64,000 bases of DNA from Beta vulgaris subsp. vulgaris (taxonomy: Eukaryota; Streptophyta; Magnoliopsida; Caryophyllales; Amaranthaceae). Made by a program: the position numbers and the translations under genes. Shown one piece after another: positions 37,985-50,429 of the stretch (positions are counted from its first letter, which is position 1; each line of letters begins with the position of its first letter). The notes beneath the pieces were generated by a model that did not search any database, had not been told where the DNA came from, and saw only the letters and a program-made list of their open reading frames with translations. The stretch covers positions 57,971,058 to 58,035,057 of the forward strand of contig NC_079205.1 of the NCBI RefSeq assembly GCF_026745355.1. The letters run 5' to 3'.

Positions 37985-38640
37985 TTTTTTTTATATCGAG
38001 AATTGTGCATTAATTAAAGAAATGGAATTACAACCTAATGCCAATACAATTAAACATAAAACAGAAAACAAACAGACAGTAACTTGAGCTCCATTTGCTC
38101 TTACACACCTGATAAAGAAAAAACAACCTAGTACTTGTCAATTCGAAATGAAACTTATCTTGGACGATGGTTGATGGGGTTGGGTTATATGTCTTGGTAA
38201 ATTAGACCTAATGTAGTGAGAGGGAATATGTTGAGATACTAAACCCATCAATCTTTAGAGATAGATTGTCGCATCTCATCTTGTATGTAGGTGTCGATGT
38301 CCATAAGATGATAAATCCCAAGTTCCTTGAACAGAAACAACTTATTAAGATTCTAATGATTGAACTAACAAAGAAGTCACGTTATTTGGTACTTCTGACC
38401 CTTCTGCGAGGGTATCTAGAGTTTAATCTCACGAGAACTCGAAATGCATGGAGAACCTTAATAGATCTGAATTGAGAACCTTCTCTAACTTACCCAACAC
38501 TCGAACCCCTAAAGCTGCATATATCAAACGATGGCCAACTCTAGGAGCAATGACTCTATTAACCAAATTTAAATCTACCCTTGTTACAGGAAACCAAGAA
38601 CCTTCTATTACCCACTTAGCAATATTACCCACTTAGCAAT
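37985..38640 (-). mobile_element. Possible 5'-truncated LINE 3' end
   Basis: The minus strand ends in an A-run (T-run at 37985-37994 on +) preceded by a TTCTTTAATTAATGCAC tail typical of LINE 3' ends. An ORF fragment at 38429-38632 is not recognised. A short direct repeat (TATTACCCACTTAGCAA twice) lies near 38610-38640. Call is weak. Confidence 0.3.
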
Positions 38641-40828
38641 ACTAACTATTACCCAAGCACAATTAGATCCGGATAAACCTAAACTAAGATTAAAACAAGA
38701 ACATAAACTAAAGAAACTAAAACGCCGCCGACCACCAAAATTCACAACACAACGCCTTCGACAATCTTTCACTTAACAATCGAAAGTGAAAGCAAAAACC
38801 AAGCACGAGTACTTACTATGTCACACGAAACAGAACGAGCCAAACAAACGCTTCACGTAACCTTCACGCTACCAGCGGATATCACACTTGCATAAACTAC
38901 CACCAAGCGAAGACACTTGCCTCATCAACTTTCAGCATTATATGAGTGTACTACAAGTCTACAATAAGCTAAGCTAGTTTATTACAATAGTTACATATAT
39001 ATATATATGTATATATTTTTCAATAGATAGACATACACGACCTTAAGATTATAACATATAACAAAGACACTTGATCTCATGTAGTGATTAAAGGGAAGAA
39101 TCACATACAAATGATCTTGCAGGGGAAGATAAATTTGGTTTGGGGGGCATTTGTAACGACTCAACTGACCCTTCTAACATTTCTACAACTTTGTTCATAG
39201 GCGGCCTATTTGATGGATATGTCTGTATGCACCATAAGCTCACCAAGATCATCTTTCTCTCTAACTCTTTGTTCTCATTAGTCATGATCTCATGGACTAC
39301 ATCTTCCTCCAAGTTCTCAAGTCGATTATATATCCATTCAGGAAAGTACATTTCGCAGCTATGCTCATCATCATTTGCTATATTTTTTCTACCACATACA
39401 AGATCTATGAGCATCATTCCGTAGCTATAAACATCAGATTTATGAGAAACGCCACCAAAATTTCGACAAAAAACTTCCGGAGCAATATATCCAATTGTTC
39501 CTCTTGCTTCCGACATTGAGATCATACTTTTTTTTGGTAGACATAACTTGGCTAGCCCAAAGTCGGAAATCTTTGGGCGAAATTCTTCATCAAGAAGAAT
39601 GTTATGAGGCTTAATATCAAAGTGCAATATACGTGTGTTACAACCTCTATGTAGATAATCTAGTCCTTTAGCGATTCCAATGGCAATGTCGAACACGATT
39701 TCCCATTGCAATGAAGGGCCAATTTGCCTACCACATATAAACTTTTCAAGAGATCCATTAGGCAAGAACTCGAAGATAAGAGCTCTTTTGTTTCCTTCAA
39801 AACAAAAACCTAAAAGAGTGACGACATTGACATGGTTAGTCCTACATACTAATGCTTAATACCTCGTTGATAAAATCTTTTCCATCACCCTCTAAAATCT
39901 TCAATTTTTTCACAGCCACAAAACGACCATCATGTAATTTGCCTTTGTAAACAGTACCATAACCACCTTCACCAAGTTTGTCTTTGAAGAAATTAGTCAT
40001 TTTCTTAATATTTGCGTATGTGTATCTTTTTGGGGCAAGAGATCCATAACTTTTCAAAAAGGTTGCTACATCTTCTTGATCCCTCATTGTTCTCATATTC
40101 AATAAATTTGAAAACTTATTGGTAGTCTGCCTTTTCTTTGCACAAATAATCAAAAGAACCAATATCAATGTTCCTATTACAACAATAGTTGCACCTGCAA
40201 AGCATAAATTACACAAACTTCCTCAATATTCTAATGTAATATCATTTCGAATTATAGTTAATATCATTTCGAATAATTATCAACTAAACCTTTTATTGTT
40301 TCCTCTTATTAATAATACAATATGCTTGTCAATATGATGCTATATGTTACTTTTTTTTGGTTACTTAAACTCTTTATTTCACCTAGTATTCCTATCAAAA
40401 TCTTGACACCTAGACATGGATACAAACATAACTAATATTGGGAGAAATAAAACCACAAAAGCATTATATAAATATCGTGTCGCATCCTTCAACACGGACA
40501 TGTACGGAAAATATTTGAGTAATCCTTCGGATCGCCAACCCTATTAAACACATTTAAATATAATATTGATATGTATGTAATAAATGAGGGGAGAAGTGAT
40601 ATAAAAATAATATTTTAATGTATTCTTAACCAATGAAATTTCACTATAAAAAAGTTGGCAACGCTTAGGATCACTCAATCAATCTCCGACATGTACCTAA
40701 CAACAAAGTTAGCATTTAAGTCATTAACATAGGCATGATGTATACAATGTCTCGATTTCAATCCATGAACTCTAACATGTGAAAAGTGGACAAAATGAGT
40801 ATATTATCAAATTTGATTTTTACGACCT

Positions 40829-41832
40829 TATAAGTAGTCTGTTTTATGCTTTATCACCTTTTGATTTTTTTTTTTTTCAATTTTACCACCTTAAATTTTC
40901 CAACTCGTTAAAAATCGCCACCTTGATTTAGCTCCGGCAAAGAATCCGCTGAGGGGGCCAAAATAACTATTTTATGTTTAGTTTTCCCCCATTTTTTCCC
41001 CTTTACCCTCAATTATTTTTCATTTTCTCTTCATTAAAACTCCAATTTGTCTTTTAATCTCTCTAAATACCCAAATTTCATTAATGGAAACCTAGATCAA
41101 GTTAGGGCTTACCTTTTTTTTTACAAATTCGACCTCAATCAAAGGAGAAATTGGAAATTCCGATCCGCTACTATAAGGTATGATTTCTCAGCCCAATTTA
41201 ATAGGTTAGGGTTCTCATTCAATTTTGGACATTTCTTGTTCTTTGAATTTATTGGTAAATTAGGCCTAATTAAATTAGGGCATCTATGGTGTTTTTTTTA
41301 GCATAGTGCTTATTTTGGTTCTCATTGATCTTCATTATTATAGGCACATAATGTCTCAGTCTTCTTCCCAAAATCACCAAAAGAGCAAGTGTGGAATTCC
41401 TCTTGCCGCAAAAGTCAAAATAAAGGAGGAGAAAGAGAAGCTTGGTATTCTGGATTTTTAGGTGAAGTGAAGGAGATAGAGTGTAAAAAAGTCTCTGTAA
41501 AAATCAAAGAGGAGTTGATGATTCTTACAAAGAGATTGTTAGAGGGAATTGAAGATAAAAATGTGAATAATTTAAGGGGATTGAAGGTAAGAGAGGAAAA
41601 CTAGAATAGGCAAGGAAGAAAGAAAAAGAAATCGAGGGAAAGAGGGTACGTAAAAAACAGGATTTGGGGGGGGGGGGGATTTCTTTAATCCCAAATGTGG
41701 GCTCTCCCTCACCGGATTCTTGGCCGGAGCATGAGTTAGGTGGTAGTTTTTAGTGGGTTGGAAAGTTTAAGGTGGTTAAGTTGAAAAAAAAAAACCAAAA
41801 GGTGGTAAAGCATAAAACAACCTACTTATAAG
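40829..41832. mobile_element. Long-TIR (MULE-like) element with captured-looking ORF fragments
   Basis: Terminal inverted repeats of about 95 bp start TTATAAGTAG and contain TTTATGCTTTA(T/C)CACCTTTTG, long T-runs and CACCTTAAA. Long TIRs are typical of Mutator-like elements, but no 9-bp target duplication is clear. An ORF near 41350-41460 begins MSQSSSQNHQKSKCGIPLAA, resembling the start of plant GRF-zinc-finger-type ORFs, and a charged ORF at 41389-41604 follows in another frame. It lies in the intron of the LRK10L pseudogene. Confidence 0.6.
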
Positions 41833-42072
41833 ATAGTAAAAGTCAAAAAATCCTAATGAAAATAGTTTTAATTATATCCTTGTGTTGTAAAAGTAATGTT
41901 TTCCTCAACTATTTTTTTGGTGCTTCATTTTGTAAGTGGAAAAAATTTCATGTAGATTCATATACAAATCGTGGACCCGTTGGATATAGTTTCAAATTTG
42001 ATTTATTGTGAATCCAGTAAATCCATATTGAATTTGGATCGGTAGTATGACAATGCAAGTATAGTACCTGAT

Positions 42073-42317
42073 GATTACCAAGTTAAGATTGGCCTAGTGA
42101 TAAGGAAAGAACCTCCAACTTTAAGGTTGAGCGTTCAATATCCACTAGAGTACTTTGGGAGAGAGTTTTTCCTTACCATCCTCCTACTCTCAAAGTATCT
42201 TCTCGTAAATATAGGCCAGATTAATCTGTGAGAAGTTTTGGTCTAGTTTCGGTCTGATAAGGGCTTTCATCTTACCATGAAGTCTCCGGTAGAGGAAAGT
42301 AAAGAAAAGAAAAGAAG
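42073..42317 (+). mobile_element. tRNA-derived SINE with 15-bp target duplication
   Basis: The 5' head carries box A-like TGGCCTAGTGATAAGG and box B-like CGTTCAATATCC. The 3' end is an A-rich AAAGAAAAGAAAAGAAG tail. It is flanked by perfect 15-bp repeats AGTATAGTACCTGAT at 42058-42072 and 42318-42332. Inserted in the intron of the LRK10L pseudogene. Confidence 0.85.
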
Positions 42318-43035
42318 AGTATAGTACCTGATACAAGGAGTAATTTCATTCCTCCACCTGCACAAGGGAAGAAATTATAGAGATTGATTTGTGCATATGA
42401 AATTATGAGACATACCCTGTCAGCTGGGCGATGTCAATAATTTGAAAAGCTTTTATCTTGATTTGAGATAAAAGACGAATTAAGAACTCTCATTTGTTTG
42501 ATTAATGGAATGTCACTTCTGCTATTTCCAATAAGATCTATTAGAGTTCGTTTGTTTGATTCATGGAATGTCACATTTGCACTTCTGCCAATAAGATAAA
42601 CTATTACAAGCGTATTCAGAAAAATTATGTAACGAGGTCAGTGGTCACAACATAATTTTTAAAGACATTTTTCAGAATAATTAAATTTTAAAAAGAAATT
42701 TCATAATTTTTACCAATTCAAGTGGGGTCAAGTAACTCCGTTTCTTATAGAGATATATAAACATCTGATGGGTAGATATATATAACATGATTTTTCATAT
42801 AACAAATGTTGTTTGTGTAGATAATAGATATTGCTTGTATTGTTTTCTCCTTATTTGTTACACGAAACACAAATAATATTTATTACACGAAAAATTGTCT
42901 TAGATATATCTCCCCATTAGAGACTTATCAAAACTCCTATAGTGGATCAACGTTCACCACTACTTCACTGAAGCGATCACAACATTACAGTACTCCATTC
43001 AGCACAACATAGGCTTCACTAATTGATAAAAAAAA

Positions 43036-44146
43036 TAGGAAAAATTGACAGGAACAATCTCAATTATGGGCTTTCTGCTATTTGCGGTCCCAACTAAAGA
43101 TTATTTCTGAGTAGTCCCAACTATTTATCATTTTTGCCAAATTTGGTCCCAGCAGGTTATTGACCTGCTACAACAGGTAAAACGAATTTTATTTTATTTT
43201 TTTCTCCCAAATTTTATTTTCTATATCCTCTAGTAGGCATCCACCCTCCCATCCCCCACCCTCAAAGCTCCGACCCTCCCCCCCCCCCACCCCCACCCAA
43301 ACCTGCCACCCCTGCGACACCCCCTCCCCAACCCCGACTCTTGGAAGAGAACAGAAGTAACAGACAAGGATGACGCACGACAGAAGGTGATGGTGGAAGC
43401 GGCAGACGACTGCGGTGTCTGGGAGGTGAGGTGCGTATCAGGGACACAGGGTAGTGGTTTGGGTGGCAGCCCAATCGAGTCGAGTCGAAACTACACAGAA
43501 ATACGCATCAAATTTTCTGATTCTTCAAATCATTCTTATCATCTACATCTTATCTTGAACAATTCATCCCTAAAATTCTGAAATAAGAGAACAATCAACA
43601 ACACCAAAAATCAACAAAATCTCAATTTTCAAATTGGAAAACAAAAAAAAATATCCTTTGCCGATGCTGCTTGCGGTGGTCCGAACGGGGCAGCTCAACA
43701 AGGTAGTTCGAACGGTGGTCCTTGCGGTAGTTCGAAGGGGGCAGCGCAACAGGGTGGTGTTGGTGTTTTGGTATCGACATGAAGCAGAGGAGAGAGAATG
43801 GTAATGGAACTTTGGGGATTCCTTTGTCGGTGCTTTCCGGCGAGATTTTGAGGGGGTGGCGGGGGAGGAATGCAGGAGGAAGAAGGGAGGAGGGGGTGGC
43901 AGGGACGAAGGAGGGGGCTACAACTGGGAGAAAGTAGTAAGGAGAGAGAAAGGGGAGGGAGAAGGTAGTAAACCAGGTAAAAAAAAAAAGTAAAAACAAA
44001 AATTAACCAGTAAAATGGGTCACCGGTCAACTGGGACCATTTTTGTAAAACATACCCCAAAGTTGGACTACTCAGAAATAATCTTTAGTTGGGACTGAAA
44101 ATGGCGGAACGCCCATAATTGGGATTGTTCCTGTCAATTTTTCCTA
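43036..44146. mobile_element. Second long-TIR element in LRK10L intron
   Basis: Inverted repeats over about 100-130 bp: left has TAGGAAAAATTGACAGG, then AATTATGGGC, AACTAAAGATTATTTCTGAG and AGTCCCAACT; the right end is the reverse complement. The 1.1-kb interior is C-rich on the left and G-rich on the right, without a real gene. It is Mutator-like or another non-autonomous TIR family. No target duplication is clear. Confidence 0.65.
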
Positions 44147-45353
44147 GAAAATTTATGTAAATAATTCTCTACATAGTTTAGGGGATGTATTATTGTCAAA
44201 TTTCTTAATACCGTTAGGATGAACCCTTTATAACCTTATATATTGTGATCTATAGAAATCTCTCGGAGATTCGCATAATCTAACACTAATTAATGATTGC
44301 ATAAGCCAAAAAATACTTGCAAGTTACAAAGCAAGAAGTTTAATTTCATTAATCAATAATTCTCACGTCGATCTAACCCAAATGAAGTGAACTTCGAAGA
44401 CTTCTTCTCTTATATTCATCCTGTCGACCTTGTTTTGATGATGGAAAGACAAATAATGGAACCAAGAAACTCCAATGGTGCAAAAGAAAGACTTGCTAGC
44501 AATTTTGTAAAACACTTAGCTAGTTGCTTAACCATTGGAGCACAAAATGGAGTTTTGCTTTGCTTGGCTTTATAGAGTAAATTGGCTTAGCCAAAATATT
44601 GTATCCCACACAACAAATACCTTTTCAATAAGTCATAATTCTAAATTACAAATTCACTTACAAACGAAAGGTGTTTCAAACAAAAATACTGAAAATAAAA
44701 TTATAACAATCACTCACCAGTCAACTAAAATTATAGAATTGCATAATTTACATTATACAAATCACTCAAATGAGAAAATTTTAGAGAAACTAAAAATTTC
44801 ACTTACAAACTACAACCAATACACTACAACGTCAATACATAAAAAATATTCACAAAAAATTAACTTAAAATCATAGTGTCCACTTTCTTCACAATCTATG
44901 AAGTAGTGTACTTTATTCAAAAATCAACTAAAAAATTATAATATTAAAAATCATAAATAAATTCAATAAAATTTCTATTTTGTTCATGGAATTTAACTTT
45001 GAAAAGTAAAAAAAAAAAAAAAAAGGACTGGTGAGAGACCTAAGTGATAGATATTAAACCAATCAAATTTTGGAACTAAAAACAATTATACTTCGTATGT
45101 CTAATGTTCAAATTTTGACTCTTACTTAATGTTGAAGAAAACATAGTTTCTATCTGAAAAAAATCCAAGCACGGATCGCGTGTAAAAAATGCTAGTATAT
45201 ATGTATTGGACGAAATGATAAAGAAACCCATAACATATCTACATGTTGAATCCCATTAATGAGCACATGTGAATGTCTCACGTTGGAGAAAAAGGGGAGA
45301 CTAAACCACTTTACAAGCTTTGGAGTTACTTCTTCTATCACCATTTAGTTTTA

Positions 45354-45652
45354 GGGGGCGTTTGGTATGACTAGTGGAAACAGAATAGAAATGATTTGGA
45401 TAAGGAAGGGAGTTACCTTCAATAGTTGTTTAGCATCCTAGTGGAAGTGAAACAATTGAGAGATTTATGATTGAGGAAAGAAACATAATTTGTTTCCACT
45501 AGTTTGATAAAGGTAACAAATGGAGGGATTGTGAATCCCTCCGAAGTCCGGAAACGGTATTTATTACTTAACACTCATACCAAACAATTAGAAATTGAAA
45601 CGCTTATTTAAATTCGTTTCCTACATCAATTTTTCCTATACCAAACATTCTC
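45354..45652. mobile_element. Harbinger/Tourist-like MITE with TTA duplication
   Basis: The left end GGGGGCGTTTGGTAT and right end ATACCAAACATTCTC are inverted, flanked on both sides by TTA (45351-45353 and 45653-45655). The 3-bp TWA duplication points to PIF/Harbinger. 299 bp, non-coding, 161 bp downstream of the ectodomain exon donor. Confidence 0.8.
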
Positions 45653-46805
45653 TTAGGATGAAACCACTTGTAAATGGGCTAAATTTTCCTACTCCTTATT
45701 GAGTTATCCAGACTCATTTCATATAATCCGAAATTTAACACTACAAAAAGCTTCGTATAGGAATCCACAATGACGAAACGATTCAAGTATGTTCATTAGA
45801 GTATTTACATACCTGATTTACGATGACACACTAACGGTTGAGCTCTATGAGCTCCATTGTTTTCTAAACAATAACAAACGAACTGATCTGAAGGTGGATC
45901 CACCGATGATCCGCATCTACCGCCAGATTTCTCACACTTAGAACAGGCTGTAAAGTTCGCTAAATACACCACTTCATTAGCCGGCCATTTCCTTAAGAGA
46001 CTCCATATTGAGGCACTATGATTTGTTCTCTTGAGCTCATCTACCACTCTTTTATCCACCGGAAAAGTAACATTGTTCTTACACGAACACGACTCGTTTA
46101 TCCTGCTCATATCAGATGGTTTATCGAAGTAATAAGCAGTACTAGTACCAGCATAGTAAGAGCACTTAAAAGAATTCGAGTGGTAATATATGGAGTTGCA
46201 ATTAACACAACCATAGTATAACTTTATTATATTCTTGATCATGTCTGGTTTTAAATTAGAAAGCAAGTTTACAGCACCCACATCATGTAGAAAGCAACGT
46301 TTGAACAGGATATCCTGCGAAATTCTCATGATGTGGGAAGATGTATTGATACCAATAACATTTAATGGAATGATTGCATTTTTAAATGGAACCATAGTTG
46401 TACGATTTTGAGTGTGATCACAAGTGAGAATGTGAGATGAAAGTCTGGGATCCCACAAAAGTTGGGACGGTTGTCTCCCCAAAATGGGTACCCAACATTT
46501 GAGATATCCCCGCATGAATATAGAGTAGAGCATGCTGCATAATTTGGATCTTCACCATTTGATGACAAGGGAATAATAGCTAAGAAGATAGTGATGAAAT
46601 TTAGGAAAGGGAAATAATGGATGTTAAAGAAAGTATACATCATTTTTTGTTGATATTTTTGTTATGTTTTTGAGTTTCATGTGACTCGCTCATATAGTCA
46701 TTTATGTCTTACGGAGCCTGACAACTAGCATGAAAGGATACATAAAAAGGACGCTAAGAGGAATACGACATAAGTAAATGTACTCAAGAAACTTAAAATC
46801 TTGTA

Positions 46806-47188
46806 GGCCATGTTTGGCAATAACGTTTTAGGTAGCGGGTGGACAAGGTCAAAACACTATTTAAGAAAACTATGAGTGTTTGGTGAAGTATGTAGTGGTT
46901 GTATTAGCGGGCAGCGGTCGGAGTAGATTATGAGTAGCAGTTGTAGAATGTTAAAATAAGTAACGTTTGAGATTTGTAGGTAGCGGCTAGCGAATAAACA
47001 CTATATAATGAATGTCATTTATTGTATTTTACCATCTCAACCGCTACTTTTTGCCAAACACTCTTAATTAAACAATTACTTTAAACGCTAATTTCTAACA
47101 ACTACTAGTGCTAAGCAGCTATCCCAACAGCTACATCTACTGTAACAACTACTAGAAGTTAGAACCGCTAGTTTTGCCAAACAGGCCC
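46806..47188. mobile_element. TIR MITE (TGTTTGGCAA ends)
   Basis: Left end GGCCATGTTTGGCAA and right end TTGCCAAACAGGCCC are inverted and span 383 bp. A GTA may be the target duplication (46803-46805 and 47189-47191). It lies 160 bp upstream of the LRK10L pseudogene start. Non-coding. Confidence 0.7.
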
Positions 47189-47639
47189 GTAGACTAGTGG
47201 GGAAAGGACAAAGGCTGGACTTGGCCAGGATTATTGAAGACGAATTTGCAAGTTGCATCGTATAAATTGGTACTTGCCGACATATTGTGCTTATGAACTA
47301 ATAGCACCGATGAGGTTGGTAGAGTTATGTATGCGGGCCTAACAAGTCAAGCAAAGAGGTTCGGAAATACTTGGTGGGTTTTGGTCTTTCAGATTTGGTG
47401 ACTGATATTAGACTTTTAGAGCATGTAATTGTGTTATTAGAGTGGTTTTCCAATATAAATTATTAAGATAATAATAAATTTATGATTACAAAGTTCAATC
47501 ATTGTAGCTCATTAGTTAATCACCTTTATCAAACAATAAACTCAAACTAAAATTTTTTTTAAAAAAAATGGTATTCATAAGTCATAGTTGGTAAGAGGTG
47601 GTGTATAGTGTATTCATGTGTGAAAGATTTGTATTAGAA

Positions 47640-48050
47640 GGTAGTTTACATGTTTTAAGTGGTTCCTTGGGTTGTTATTTATACAGGGATATAAGAAGAT
47701 ATTGGTGCACCGTTTAGGTGCCAAGGATTTGCTTTGGTACATGATTTGGCTCTGATACCATCTGTAACACTATAGGTGTGTAGGAGCCCAGTAGCCCACT
47801 AGTAGATATTGTCCTCTGTGGGTCATAGTCCTCAAGGATTTGCTTTGGTGCAGGATCGTAATTCTACCCAAAATGATTTTACTAGTTTGAGGTGTTCACC
47901 TCTTAATAAAGAAGGTTTTGTTCTTCTCAACTTCCCATGCGGGATAGCCAAGATATTATGCACATTCAAATCCTTACGGATTAGGGCTCAAAAAAACAAT
48001 ATCTACTAGTGAGCTCCTGCACACCTAGAGATGTTATAGTTATAAAATAG
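47640..48050 (-). mobile_element. LTR/TRIM-like remnant with tRNA-Met-type primer site
   Basis: On the minus strand TGGTATCAGAGCC (the common initiator-Met primer site) lies just inside a sequence ending TGTTACA at about 47763. The flanking LTR-like sequence has edges that are inverted copies of each other (CTAGTAGATATTG near both 47800 and 48000, with AGGTGTG(T/C)(A)GGAG). A CAAGGATTTGCTTTGGT word occurs at about 47727 and about 47834. No coding part. It may be a small TRIM-type element. Confidence 0.45.
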
Positions 48051-48555
48051 AACAACACGGACAGAAAATAATGGATATGACCAGTAAAGTTATACACCTT
48101 CAAAAACAGTCTCAAATCTCATATATAATATATATAGGTTTGTACCAAAAACTTTCTCCTTAACCTTTTCACTAATGAACTTCAATAAGTGCATGTTATG
48201 CAATCTTATCACACTGTCAAAATATTCTTAATACATGGACATAACGTCATAACCTAAATCAGACCACAAAAATTACAGTGTGGTCTTTTTCTAAACCAAA
48301 CAATACCAAACTGCATTTTAGCCCCAAAACGCACCAGACCACACCGCATTATAAGTTTTGGTGCAGCATGGTTTGTGGTTAAAAGTTACATATGTTTTAC
48401 AATTTGCAATAAATGTAATTTGTATCCGACAAGTCACAAACTTTATTAATAAAAATCTGAAAATTTATTTAACCACCCTCCTCTTCGATTTCATAAATAT
48501 GATCAATTTTCCAATTTGTGACAAGCTTTTATAAGTTACACCTCATTAAATGTAG

Positions 48556-49910
48556 TGAAAGTATTGGGTCAGACCGTCTGACGTATTGTTTACTGTCAGA
48601 CGGGCTGAGCCCAATACATCTTCTCTCTGCTTCACTTTTTAGGTCACATTCTCTCTCCTCTTTCTTCTTCTTTTTCTCTGGATTTTCATATAATCCACCC
48701 AGTTTCGATTCTTGAGCTGCAATAATTTCATAATATCCTTTTATAATCCCAATTTGTCGTTTCTTTCTTCTTCTTTTTTTCTCCTTCTTCAACTTCTACA
48801 ACCTTTTTTTTCTCTGTATTTGTGGAATTTATTTTGTTTCATTTCTTCAAATAGTACAACCATCCTTCAATGGCAGAGTGGTTCCAAGAAGGTAAGTAAG
48901 ATGATATAAATTTACATCGACGGATTACTCTGCTGTAAAAGAAACACAGCTTCTCTTATCTTATGGGAACAAACACAGCCAAAAGTTGAAAACATGAAAA
49001 AAAATCCCTCTAAATGCAGCATTTCAGATTCACGACATACGACATTGCATTCTCATAGGCAAACTCCTGGGTAGCAAAATCACTATACACAACCACCTTG
49101 ATTTTAACAATTATTACAACATACAATCAAAGTAATAAAGAGATTAGTTTAGCCAATACAAGAGTCCGACAACGCTTTGAAACAGGATGAAATGTACAAG
49201 GAGATCTTATTGATGATATGAGACAAGTCAGGGGCAAATTGTCGACATCTTTTTCTATATAAAAAAAGGTATTGCTGGCAATTAGCATGAGTGATTGAAC
49301 ACTCACAGGTGACAACAGCAAAGCAGAGGTTAGTGTTTTGTTTTTCAGTTGGACTTTGTTTTCTTTCAGTTGGACTTTGTTTTCTTTCAGTTGGACTTTG
49401 TTTCGTAATATGTATACCAACTGAAACAAATAATGGACCAACTGAAACAAAAAATGGACCAACTGAAAGAAATAATGGGCCAACTGAAAGAAATAATGGA
49501 CTAACTGAAAAAAAATGAAGACTACCTGAAAAAAAATTAAGACTACCTGAAAAAAAATTAAAACTACCTGAAAAAAAATTAAGACTAAGTGAAAAAAAAT
49601 TGGAACCACCTGAAAATAATGGATTTTGTTTTCTTTCAGTTGGACTTTGTTTTCTTTCAGTTGGACTTTGTTTCCTTTCAGTTGGACTTTGTTTTGTTTC
49701 AGTTGGACTTTGTTTCGTAATATGTATACCAACTGAAACAAATAATGGACCAACTGAAACAAAAAATGGACCAACTGAAAAAAATGAAGACTACCTGAAA
49801 AAAAAATGAAGACTACCTGAAAAAAAATTAAGACTAATGGAAAAAAAATTGGAACCACCTGAAAGTCGTCCGACCAAAGATTATGGTCGGACGAGTCCGA
49901 CACAATACGT
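48556..49910. mobile_element. TIR-like element carrying polarity-switching 21-bp minisatellite
   Basis: The left edge starts GTATTGGGTCAGACCGTCTG with an internal foldback; the right edge GTCCGACACAATAC is its rough inverse. Inside at about 49330-49860 are two blocks built of 21-bp units (CAGTTGGACTTTG...) that reverse orientation at a CGTAATATGTATACC pivot and then continue as CCAACTGAAA-type units. Because 21 is a multiple of 3, long heptad ORFs appear on both strands; they are not genes. Confidence 0.5.
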
Positions 49911-49951
49911 TCTCTTAAATGTATGGTACGATTCAGGTTTAACGTTTATTA

Positions 49952-50317
49952 CTCCCTCCGTCTCATAATATAGTGCTTACATTTCTTTTTTGGTGTCCCA
50001 AAATGTTGTGCCTATTTTCTTTTTTGTCAATTTATTTGGACAAAATTATCCTTAATTTCTATACAAACTTTCCAAAATACCCATACTTTTCTCTCAAAAC
50101 ATGTGACCCAATTTATTGCTTTACATCATTCCAAGGAACATTTATTGCCTTTTGATTTTATTTAAAGGGAAAAGAAAATAAATAACTAGTTTCAATACAA
50201 AAGTATCAAAAAAACACTTTATTAAATATATTTTTTTGGAAATCCTACCACTCACTCCATTTTCCTTAATTCCCGTGAAAAATGAGAAGTAAGCACTATA
50301 TTATGAGACGGAGGGAA
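49952..50317. mobile_element. Stowaway MITE with TA duplication
   Basis: The 366-bp element starts CTCCCTCCGTCTCATAATAT and ends with the inverse ATATTATGAGACGGAGGGAA, flanked by TA on both sides (49950-49951 and 50318-50319). Subterminal AGTGCTTAC/GTAAGCACT also matches. Confidence 0.9.
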
Positions 50318-50429
50318 TATAATTTACAATGATAATCAGCATATCAATGTTAATCGACAAGTGCTTTATATCCATTCATAACCAGCATGGTAGTGTTTTA
50401 TACTAATTTGTAATAATCACCATAGAAGG

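Larger units (their letters stand above)
39088..46643 (-). pseudogene. LRK10L-type receptor kinase pseudogene (ectodomain exon + kinase exon)
   Basis: The gene reads downward in two exons: ectodomain 46643-45813 and transmembrane-kinase 40194-39088. Both junctions have GT-AG, the phases match, and the intron is 5.6 kb. Exon 1 has a signal peptide, a GUB_WAK part (CSTLYSCGDISNVGYPFWG...FCG) and a C-terminal Cys-rich WAK-associated part (CSKCEKSGGRCG...FVCYC). Exon 2 has a TM helix, [25 protein letters not shown] (non-RD, as in defence-type kinases), DFGLAKL and APEV. Two breaks disable it. An 8-bp near-tandem duplication (within 46423-46438) throws the ectodomain out of frame, and a 4-bp insertion (about 39844-39847) after the stretch FINEVLSIS gives an immediate stop. 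Kinase identity to copy 2 at 50920-52027 is high. A product could only be made by reading through or repairing these. Confidence 0.85.

Noticed and set aside
38429..38640. 67-aa ORF (NIAKWVIEGSWFPVTRVDLN...)
   Set aside because: It looks protein-like but I could not place it in a family, and frame support is short, so I did not call a gene.
45805..46533. 242-aa ORF as an intact ectodomain protein
   Set aside because: The first 38 residues are out of frame with the family; the true N-terminus is in another frame, split by an 8-bp insertion.
49127..49903. 258-aa minus-strand ORF made of FFQLVHY/KENKVQL-type heptads
   Set aside because: It is an artefact of 21-bp tandem units; both strands stay open and no real domain or splice context exists.
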